Shown here piece after piece: positions 1 to 9,530 of a stretch of DNA of 64,000 nt (its first letter is position 1; each line of letters begins with the position of its first letter). Position numbers and translations under genes: made by a program. Source of the DNA: Prosopocoilus inquinatus (taxonomy: Eukaryota > Arthropoda > Insecta > Coleoptera > Lucanidae). Below the pieces are notes generated by a model. It did no database searches and was not told the origin of the DNA. It saw only the letters and a list, made by a program, of their open reading frames with translations. The stretch is taken from positions 1,725,001 to 1,789,000 of the forward strand of contig JAYKNF010000014.1 of NCBI GenBank assembly GCA_036172665.1, in the 5' to 3' direction.

Positions 1-149
1 ACGAAACAACACGTATTAGCGTTGTTCCTGTGATGTATCTAAACGATCCTTACTTATCTAACATGTTATTTGACGTTTGGATGGACTCCAGTAAGTCTGA
101 TGTGAGATACAAAGTTTTTGGACGCAGCAGGAGCTGGAAATAGTTTTAA
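1..149 (+). repeat. Representative 149-bp satellite monomer
   Basis: First complete monomer, used here as the coordinate system for all others. Landmarks: positions 5-26 imperfect dyad; 15-30 (ttagcgttgttcctgt), the best conserved stretch by eye; 33 an ATG; 39-48, around a ClaI-like atcgat in most copies (aacgat here); 62-69 (catgttat) well conserved; 77-90 (ggatggactccag); 96-110 (tctgatgtgagatac); 121-127 (gacgcag); 135-147 (tggaaatagtttt). A typical copy has 59 G+C of 149 and 8 CpG. The length is close to the 147 bp of a nucleosome core. The choice of position 1 is arbitrary, since a tandem repeat has no natural start. Confidence 0.95.
5..26 (+). repeat. Imperfect dyad (hairpin) within the monomer
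   Basis: Left arm aacaacac (5-12), 6-nt loop gtatta (13-18), right arm gcgttgtt (19-26). The arms pair at 7 of 8 positions, with one A-C mismatch. The same dyad recurs in most of the ~430 monomers at the same phase, in both orientations. The right arm and the cctgt after it are among the least variable bases of the monomer. One monomer class with 'caccacctatt' has a damaged left arm. Short dyads are a known feature of several centromeric satellites that lack CENP-B boxes; a function here is inference. Confidence 0.8.
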
Positions 150-696
150 ACGAAACAACACGTATTAGCGTTGTTCCTGTGCTGTATCTAATCGATACTT
201 ACTTATCTATCATGTTATTTGACGTTTCGATGGACTCCAGTAACTCTGATGTGAGATACGAAGTTTTCGGACGCAGCAGAAGCTGGAAATGGTTTTAAAC
301 GAAACAACACGTATTAGCGTTGTTCCTGTGCTTTATCTAATCGATCCTTTCTTATCTATCATGTTATTTGACGTTTCGATGGGCTCCAGTAACTCTGATG
401 TGAGATACGACGTTTTCGGACGCAGCAGAAGCTGGAAATAGTTTTAAACGAAACAACACGCATTAGCGATGTTCCTGTGATGTATCTAATCGATAAGTAC
501 TCATCTATCATGTTATTTTACGTTTGGATGGACTCCAGTAACTTTGATGTGAGATACAAAGTTTTTGGACGCAGCAGAAGCTGGAAATAGTTTTGAACGA
601 AACAACACGTATTAGCGTTGTTCCTGTGATGTATCTAGTCGATCCTTACTTTTCTATCATGTTATTTGACGTTTCTATGGACTCCAGTAACTCTGA

Positions 697-3080
697 TCTG
701 AGATACGACGTTTTCGGACGCAGCAGAAGCTGGAAATAGTTTTAAATGAAACAACACGCATTAGCGATATTCCTGTGATGTATCTAAACGATCCTTACTC
801 ATCTATCATGTTATTTGACGTTTGGACGGACTCCAGTAACTCTGATGTGAGATACAAAGTTCTCGGACGCAGCAGAAACTGGAAATAGTTTTGAACGAAA
901 CAACACGTATTAGCGTTGTTCCTGTGATGTATCTAAACGATCCTTACTTATCTAACATGTTATTTAACGTTTGGATGGACTCCAGTAAGTCTGATGTGAG
1001 ATACAAAGTTTTTGGACGCAGCAGAAGCTGGAAATAGTTTTGAACTAAACAACACGTATTAGCGTTGTTCCTGTGATGTATCTAATCGATCCTTACTTAG
1101 CTACTATGTTATTTGACGTTTCGATCTACTCCAGTAACTCTAATGTGAGATACGAAATTTTCGGACGCAGCAGCAGCTGGAAATAGTTTTAAACGAAACA
1201 ACACGTATTAGCGTTGTTCCTGTGAAGTATCTAAACGATCCTTACTTATCTAACATGTTATTTGAAGTTTGGATGGACTCCAGTAAGTCTGATGTGAGAT
1301 ACAAAGTTTTTGGACGCAGCAGGAGCTGGAAATAGTTTTAAACGAAACAACACGTATTAGCGTTGTTCCTGTAAAGTATCTAAACGATCCTTACTTATCT
1401 AACATGTTATTTGAAGTTTGGATGGACTCCAGTAGGTCTGATGTGAGATACAAAGTTTTTGGACGCAGCAGGAGCTGGAAATAGTTTTAAACGAAACAAC
1501 ACGTATTAGCGTTGTTCCTGTGCTGTATCTAATCGATCCTTACTTATCTATCATGTTATTTGACGTTTGGATGGACTCCAGTAACTCTGATGTGAGATAC
1601 GACGTTTTCGGACGCAGCAGAAGCTGGAAATAGTTTTAAACGAAACAACACGTATTAGCGTTGTTCCTGTGATGTATCTAATCGATCCTTACTCATCTAT
1701 CATGTTATTTGACGTTTGGGTGGACTCCAGTGAGTCTGATGTGAAATACAAAGTTTTGGGACGCAGCAGGAGCTGGAAATAGTTTTAAACGAAACAACAC
1801 GCATTAGCGTTGTTCCTGTGCTGTATCTGATCGATCCTTACTCATATATCATCTTATTTGGCGTTTCGATGGGCTCCAGTAGCTCTGATGTGAGATACGA
1901 CGTTTTCGGACGCAGCAGAAGCTGGAAATAGTTTTAAACGAAACAACACGCATTAGCGTTGTTCCTGTGATGTATCTAATCGATCCTTACTCATCTATCA
2001 TGTTATTTGGCGTTTCGATGGACTCCAGTAACTTTGATGTGAGATACGAAGTTCTCGGACGCAGCTGAAGCTGGAAATAGTTTTAAATGAAACAACACGT
2101 ATTAGCGTTGTTCCTGTGATGTATCTAATCGATCCTTACTCATCTATCATGTTATTTGGCGTTTCGATGGACTCCAGTAGCTCTGATGTTAGATACGACG
2201 TTTTCTGAGGCAGCAGAAGCTGGAAATAGTTTTAAACGAAACAACACGCATTAGCGTTGTTCCTGTGATGTATCTAATCGATCCTTACTCATCTATCATG
2301 TTATTTGGCGTTTCGATGGACTCCAGTAACTTAGATGTGAGATACGAAGTTCTCGGACGCAGCTGAAGCTAGAAATAGTTTTAAACGAAACAACACGCAT
2401 TAGCGTTGTTCCTGTGTAGTATCTAATCGATTTTTACTTATCTATCATGTTATTTGACATTTCGATGGACTCCAGTAACTCTGATGTGATATACGACGTT
2501 TTCGGACGCAGCAGAAGCTGGAAATAGTTTTAAACGAAACAACACGTATTAGCGTTGTTCCTGTGATGTATCTAATCGATCCTTACTCATCTATCATGTT
2601 ATTTGACGTTTGGACGGACTCCAGTAACTCTGACGTGAGATACAAAGATTTCGGACGCAGCAGAAGCTGGAAATAGTTTTGAACGAAACAACACGTATTA
2701 GCGTTGTTCCTGTGATGTATCTAAACGATCCTTACTTATCTAACATGTTATTTGACGTTTGGATGGACTCCAGTAAGTCTGATGTGAGATACAAAGTTTT
2801 TGGACGCAGCAGGAGCTGGAAATAGTTTTAAATGAAACAACACGTTTTAGCGTTGTTCCTGTGCTGTATCTAATCGATCCATACTTATCTATCATGTTAT
2901 TTGACGTTTCGATGGACTCCAGTAGCTCTGATGTGAGATACGACGTTTTCTGAGGCAGCAGAAGCTGGAAATAGTTTTAAACGAAATAACACGTATTAGC
3001 GTTGTTCCTGTGCTGTATCTAATCGATCCATACTTATCTATCATGTTATTTGACGTTTCGATGGACTCCAGTAACTCTGA
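697..3080 (+). repeat. 2,384-bp (16-mer) tandem duplication, copy A
   Basis: Sequence matches the next 2,384 bp monomer for monomer. Diagnostic variants occur at a constant offset: 'tttaaatg' followed by 'gcgatattcc' (744 and 3128), the 'tgaactaaac' monomer (1041 and 3425), the 'ttagctactatg' monomer, and the 'tgtaaagtatc' monomer. The offset is exactly 16 x 149. Sparse substitutions separate the copies, for example g/a in 'ccagtaactttg' (about 2028 and 4412). One patch, about 900-975, does not match its partner. Start placed where the match begins, uncertain by about 50 bp. Confidence 0.88.
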
Positions 3081-5512
3081 TGTGAGATACGACGTTTTCG
3101 GACGCAGCAGAAGCTGGAAATAGTTTTAAATGAAACAACACGCATTAGCGATATTCCTGTGATGTATCTAAACGATCCTTACTCATCTATCATGTTATTT
3201 GACGTTTGGACGGACTCCAGTAACTTTGATGTGAGATACAAAGTTTTTGGACGCAGCAGAAGCTGGAAATAGTTTTGAACGAAACAACACGTATTAGCGT
3301 TGTTCCTGTGATGTATCTAGTCGATCCTTACTCATCTATCATGTTATTTGACGTTTGGGTGGACTCCAGTAAGTCTGATGTGAGATACAAAGTTTTTGGA
3401 CGCAGCAGAAGCTGGAAATAGTTTTGAACTAAACAACACGTATTAGCGTTGTTCCTGTGATGTATCTAATCGATCCTTACTTAGCTACTATGTTATTTGA
3501 CGTTTCGATCTACTCCAGTAACTCTAATGTGAGATACGAAATTTTCGGACGCAGCAGCAGCTGGAAATAGTTTTAAACGAAACAACACGTATTAGCGTTG
3601 TTCCTGTGAAGTATCTAAACGATCCTTACTTATCTAACATGTTATTTGAAGTTTGGATGGACTCCAGTAAGTCTGATGTGAGATACAAAGTTTTTGGACG
3701 CAGCAGGAGCTGGAAATAGTTTTAAACGAAACAACACGTATTAGCGTTGTTCCTGTAAAGTATCTAAACGATCCTTACTTATCTAACATGTTATTTGAAG
3801 TTTGGATGGACTCCAGTAGGTCTGATGTGAGATACAAAGTTTTTGGACGCAGCAGGAGCTGGAAATAGTTTTAAACGAAACAACACGTATTAGCGTTGTT
3901 CCTGTGCTGTATCTAATCGATCCTTACTTATCTATCATGTTATTTGACGTTTGGATGGACTCCAGTAACTCTGATGTGAGATACGACGTTTTCGGACGCA
4001 GCAGAAGCTGGAAATAGTTTTAAACGAAACAACACGTATTAGCGTTGTTCCTGTGATGTATCTAATCGATCCTTACTCATCTATCATGTTATTTGACGTT
4101 TGGGTGGACTCCAGTGAGTCTGATGTGAAATACAAAGTTTTGGGACGCAGCAGGAGCTGGAAATAGTTTTAAACGAAACAACACGCATTAGCGTTGTTCC
4201 TGTGCTGTATCTGATCGATCCTTACTCATATATCATCTTATTTGGCGTTTCGATGGGCTCCAGTAGCTCTGATGTGAGATACGACGTTTTCGGACGCAGC
4301 AGAAGCTGGAAATAGTTTTAAACGAAACAACACGCATTAGCGTTGTTCCTGTGATGTATCTAATCGATCCTTACTCATCTATCATGTTATTTGGCGTTTC
4401 GATGGACTCCAATAACTTTGATGTGAGATACGAAGTTCTCGGACGCAGCTGAAGCTGGAAATAGTTTTAAATGAAACAACACGTATTAGCGTTGTTCCTG
4501 TGATGTATCTAATCGATCCTTACTCATCTATCATGTTATTTGGCGTTTCGATGGACTCCAGTAGCTCTGATGTGAGATACGACGTTTTCTGAGGCAGCAG
4601 AAGCTGGAAATAGTTTTAAACGAAACAACACGCATTAGCGTTGTTCCTGTGATGTATCTAATCGATCCTTACTCATCTATCATGTTATTTGGCGTTTCGA
4701 TGGACTCCAGTAACTTAGATGTGAGATACGAAGTTCTCGGACGCAGCTGAAGCTAGAAATAGTTTTAAACGAAACAACACGCATTAGCGTTGTTCCTGTG
4801 TAGTATCTAATCGATTTTTACTTATCTATCATGTTATTTGACATTTCGATGGACTCCAGTAACTCTGATGTGATATTCGACGTTTTCGGACGCAGCAGAA
4901 GCTGGAAATAGTTTTAAACGAAACAACACGTATTAGCGTTGTTCCTGTGATGTATCTAATCGATCCTTACTCATCTATCATGTTATTTGACGTTTGGACG
5001 GACTCCAGTAACTCTGACGTGAGATACAAAGATTTCGGACGCAGCAGAAGCTGGAAATAGTTTTGAACGAAACAACACGTATTAGCGTTGTTCCTGTGAT
5101 GTATCTAAACGATCCTTACTTATCTAACATGTTATTTGACGTTTGGATGGACTCCAGTAAGTCTGATGTGAGATACAAAGTTTTTGGACGCAGCAGGAGC
5201 TGGAAATAGTTTTAAATGAAACAACACGTTTTAGCGTTGTTCCTGTGCTGTATCTAATCGATCCATACTTATCTATCATGTTATTTGACGTTTCGATGGA
5301 CTCCAGTAGCTCTGATGTGAGATACGACGTTTTCTGAGGCAGCAGAAGCTGGAAATAGTTTTAAACGAAATAACACGTATTAGCGTTGTTCCTGTGCTGT
5401 ATCTAATCGATCCATACTTATCTATCATGTTATTTGACGTTTCGATGGACTCCAGTAACTCTGATGTGAGATACGACGTTTTCGGACGCAGCAGAAGCTG
5501 GAAATAGTTTTA
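3081..5512 (+). repeat. 2,384-bp (16-mer) tandem duplication, copy B
   Basis: Direct continuation of copy A at the same 2,384-bp offset. The match runs to about 5512, slightly more than one unit, and stops where copy A has 'tttaaatg' and this copy has 'tttaaacg'. The monomer at about 3284-3360 carries 'ctagtcgatcc' and 'tttgggtgg', where copy A has 'ctaaacgatcc' and 'tttggatgg'. The 'ctagtcg' variant also occurs at 634, 18 monomers upstream, so this patch looks like conversion or a separate exchange. Confidence 0.86.
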
Positions 5513-6460
5513 AACGAAACAACACGTATTAGCGTTGTTCTTGTGATGTATCTAATCTTCCTTACACATCTATCATTTTATTTGACGTTTGGATGGACTC
5601 CAGTAACTCTGATGAGAGGCACAAAGATTTCGGACGCAGCAGAAGCTGGAAATAGTTTTGAACGAAACAACACGTATTAGCGTTGTTCCTGTGATGTATC
5701 TAAACGATCCTTACTTATCTAACATGTTATTTGACGTTTGGATGGACTCCAGTAAGTCTAATGTGAGATACAAAGTTTTGGGACGCAGCAGGAGCTGGAA
5801 ATAGTTTTAAACGAAACAACACGTATTAGCGTTGTTCCTGTGATGTATCTAATCGATCCTTACTTAGCTACTATGTTATTTGACGTTTCGATGGACTCCA
5901 GTAACTTAGATGTGAGATACGAAGTTCTCGGACGCAGCTGAAGCTAGAAATTATTTTTAAACGAAACAACACGCATTAGCGTTGTTCCTGTGATGTATCT
6001 AATCGATCCTTACTTACCTATCATGTTATTTGACGTTTGGATGGACTCCAGTAACCCTGACGTGAGATACGAAGTTCTCGGACGCAGCAGAAGCTGGAAA
6101 TAGTTTTAAACGAAACAACACGCATTAGCGTTGTTCCTGTGATGTATCTAATCGATCCTTACTCATCTATCATGTTATTTTACGTTTGGATGGACTCCAG
6201 TAACTCTGATGTGTGATACAAAGTTTTTGGACGCAGCAGAAACTGGAAATAGTATTGAACGAAACAACACGTATTAGCGTTGTTCCTGTGATGTATCTAA
6301 TCGATCCTTACTCATCTATCATGTTATTTGGCGTTTCGATGGACTCCAGTAGCTCTGATGTGAGATACGACGTTTTCTGAGGCAGCAGAAGCTGGAAATA
6401 GTTTTAAACGAAACAACACGCATTAGCGTTGTTCCTGTGATGTATCTAATCGATCCTTAC
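5340..6460 (+). repeat. 7.5-monomer block repeated at +2,980 bp (20-mer offset)
   Basis: This block recurs at about 8320-9440. The clearest marker is 'tctaatcttc' at 5551 and 8531, exactly 20 x 149 apart. It is accompanied by 'gatgagaggcac', then a 'ttatttttaaac' insertion near 5950/8930, then the 'taaccctgacg' and 'gatgtgtgatac' monomers in the same order. Minor differences include 'ttaccta' versus 'ttatcta' near 6015/8995. The block appears again inside the 24-mer and 72-mer duplications, at about 12.1 kb and 22.8 kb. Confidence 0.85.
5545..5960 (+). repeat. Compensating indel pair: 148-bp then 150-bp monomer
   Basis: Near 5551 one base is missing ('aatcttcc' instead of 'aatcgatcc'). Near 5950 one base is gained ('ttattttt' instead of 'tagtttt'). 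The two are about 400 bp apart, so the monomer phase is restored. The pair is inherited together in every copy of the block: about 8.5-8.9, 12.1-12.5 and 22.8-23.2 kb. The two changes may be independent, but they now travel as a linked haplotype marker. Confidence 0.85.
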
Positions 6461-9400
6461 TTATCTATCATGTTATTTTACGTTTCGATGGACTCCAGTA
6501 ACACTGATGTGAGATACGAAGTTTTCGGACGCAGCAGAAGCTGGAAATAGTTTTAAACGAAACAACACGTATTAGCGTTGTTCCTGTGATGTATCTAATC
6601 GATCCTTACTCATCTATCATGTTATTTGACGTTTGGATGGACTCCAGTAACTCTGTTGAGAGATACAAAGATTTCGGACGCAGCAGAAGCTGGAAATAGT
6701 TTTGAACGAAACAACACCTATTAGCGTTGTTCCTGTGATGTATCTAAACGATCCTTACTTATCTAACATGTTATTTGACGTTTGGATGGACTCCAGTAAG
6801 TCTGATGTGAGATACAAAGTTTTGGGACGCAGCAGGAGCTGGAAATAGTTTTAAACGAAACAACACGTATTAGCGTTGTTCCTGTGCTGTATCTAATCGA
6901 TCCTTACTTATCTATCATGTTATTTGACGTTTGGATGGACTCCAGTAACCCTGACGTGAGATACGAAGTTCTCGGACACAGCAGAAGCTGGAAATAGTTT
7001 TGAACGAAACAACACGCATTAGCGTGGTTCCTGTGATGTATCTAATCGATCCTTACTCATCTATCATGTTATTTGGCGTTACGATGGACTCCAGTAACTT
7101 AGATATGAGATACGAAGTTATCGGACGCAGCTGAAGCTAGAAATAGTTTTAAACGAAACAACACGCATTAGCGTTGTTCCTGTGATGCATCTAATCGATC
7201 CTTACTTATCTATCATGTTATTTGACGTTTGGATGGACTCCAGTAACCCTGACGTGAGATACGAAGTTCTCGGACGCAGCTGAAGCTGGAAATAGTTTTA
7301 AATGAAACAACACGTATTAGCGTTGTTCCTGTGATGTATTTAATCGATCCTTACTCATCTATCATGTTATTTGGCGTTTCGATGGACTCCAGTATCTCTG
7401 ATGTGAGATACAAAGTTTTCTGAGGCAGCAGAAGCTGGAAATAGTTTTAAACGAAACAACACGCATTAGCGTTATTCCTGCGATGTATCTAATCGAATCT
7501 TACTCATCTATCATGCTATTTGACGTTTGGATGGACTCCAGTAACTCTGATGTGAGATACAAAGTTTTTGGACGCAGCAGAAGCTGGAAATAGTTTTGAA
7601 CTAAACAACACGTATTAGCGTTGTTCCTGTGATGTATCTAATCGATCCTTACTTAGCTACTATGTTATTTGACGTTTCGATCTACTCCAGTAACTCTAAT
7701 GTGAGATACGAAATTTTCGGACGCAGCAGCAGCTGGAAATAGTTTTAAACGAAACAACACGAATTAGCGTTGTTCCTGTGAAGTATCTAAACGATCCTTA
7801 CTTATCTAACATGTTATTTGAAGTTTGGATGGACTCCAGTAAGTCTGATGTGAGATACAAAGTTTTTGGACGCAGCAGGAGCTGGAAATAGTTTTAAACG
7901 AAACAACACGTATTAGCGTTGTTCCTGTAAAGTATCTAATCGATCCTTACTCATCTATCATGTTATTTGGCGTTTCCATGGACTCCAGTAACTTAGATGT
8001 GAGATACGAAGTTCTCGGACGCAGCTGAAGCTAGAAATAGTTTTAAACGAAACAACACGCATTAGCGTTGTTCCTGTGTAGTATCTAATCGATCCTTACT
8101 TATCTATCATGTTATTTGACATTTCGATGGACTCCAGTAACTCTGATGTGATATACGACGTTTTCGGACGCAGCGGAAGCTGGAAATAGTTTTAAACGAA
8201 ACAACACGTATTAGCGTTGTTCCTGTGATGTATCTAATCGATCCTTACTCATCTATCATGTTATTTGACGTTTGGACGGACTCCAGTAACCCTGATGTGA
8301 GATACAAAGTTATCGGACGCAGCAGAAGCTGGAAATAGTTTTAAACGAAACAACACGTATTAGCGTTGTTCCTGTGCTGTATCTAATCGATCCATACTTA
8401 TCTATCATGTTATTTGACGTTTCGATGGACTCCAGTAACTCTGATGTGAGATACGACGTTTTCGGACGCAGCAGAAGCTGGAAATAGTTTTAAACGAAAC
8501 AACACGTATTAGCGTTGTTCTTGTGATGTATCTAATCTTCCTTACACATCTATCATCTTATTTGACGTTTGGATGGACTCCAGTAACTCTGATGAGAGGC
8601 ACAAAGATTTCGGACGCAGCAGAAGCTGGAAATAGTTTTGAACGAAACAACACGTATTAGCGTTGTTCCTGTGATGTATCTAAACGATCCTTACTTATCT
8701 AACATGTTATTTGACGTTTGGATGGACTCCAGTAAGTCTGATGTGAGATACAAAGTTTTGGGACGCAGCAGGAGCTGGAAATAGTTTTAAACGAAACAAC
8801 ACGTATTAGCGTTGTTCCTGTGATGTATCTAATCGATCCTTACTTAGCTACTATGTTATTTGACGTTTCGATGGACTCCAGTAACTTAGATGTGAGATAC
8901 GAAGTTCTCGGACGCAGCTGAAGCTAGAAATTATTTTTAAACGAAACAACACGCATTAGCGTTGTTCCTGTGATGTATCTAATCGATCCTTACTTATCTA
9001 TCATGTTATTTGACGTTTGGATGGACTCCAGTAACCCTGACGTGAGATACGAAGTTCTCGGACGCAGCAGAAGCTGGAAATAGTTTTAAACGAAACAACA
9101 CGCATTAGCGTTGTTCCTGTGATGTATCTAATCGATCCTTACTCATCTATCATGTTATTTTACGTTTGGATGGACTCCAGTAACTCTGATGTGTGATACA
9201 AAGTTTTTGGACGCAGCAGAAACTGGAAATAGTATTGAACGAAACAACACGTATTAGCGTTGTTCCTGTGATGTATCTAATCGATCCTTACTCATCTATC
9301 ATGTTATTTGGCGTTTCGATGGACTCCAGTAGCTCTGATGTGAGATACGACGTTTTCTGAGGCAGCAGAAGCTGGAAATAGTTTTAAACGAAACAACACG

Positions 9401-9530
9401 CATTAGCGTTGTTCCTGTGATGTATCTAATCGATCCTTACTCATCTATCATGTTATTTGACGTTTCGATGGACTCCACTAACTATAATGTGAGAAACGAA
9501 ATTTTCGGACGCAGCAGAAGCTGGAAATAG
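5955..9530 (+). repeat. 3,576-bp (24-mer) tandem duplication, copy A
   Basis: Matches 9531-13106 at an offset of exactly 24 x 149, for example the 'tgaactaaac' monomer at 7597 and 11173 and 'tctaatcttc' at 8531 and 12107. The match starts just after the 'ttattttt' insertion near 5950. The copies differ at a few sites ('agctggaaa' versus 'agctttaaa' near 6985/10561; 'tgacg' versus 'tgatg' near 6926/10502; 'ccacta' versus 'ccagta' near 9476/13052). It contains the second half of the older 2,980-bp repeat, so duplications are nested. Confidence 0.87.
7900..7960 (+). repeat. Six-monomer contraction point relative to the 3.4-5.5 kb block
   Basis: Upstream, this region matches about 3.36-3.76 kb at an offset of 28 monomers ('tgaactaaac' at 3425 and 7597; then 'gtgaagtatc' and 'tgtaaagtatc'). 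Downstream it matches about 4.6 kb onward at 22 monomers ('gcattagcg' before 'gtagtatc' at 4781 and 8059). The switch occurs inside one monomer, at 'tgtaaagtatctaa' followed by 'tcgatccttactc'. Six monomers (894 bp) are therefore absent here, in register, as expected from unequal exchange. The direction (loss here or gain there) cannot be told. Confidence 0.75.

Noticed and set aside
70..78. cAMP-response-like 'tgacgt' element in many monomers
   Set aside because: A 6-bp match is expected by chance, is often altered (tggcgt, ttaacg, tgacat) and there is no gene nearby.
75..92. CENP-B box in the 'ttcgatggactccag' variant of the monomer
   Set aside because: Only 7 of the 9 core positions of the mammalian box agree (TTCG, A, C and the last G; the two middle Gs do not). 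Many monomers have 'tttgg' instead of 'ttcg'. Such a match is weak in AT-rich DNA repeated hundreds of times.
1..149. Identity with a named satellite such as alpha satellite (about 171 bp) or the roughly 142-bp satellites of darkling beetles
   Set aside because: Unit length and the sequence I can recall do not agree; without a database search no family can be assigned.
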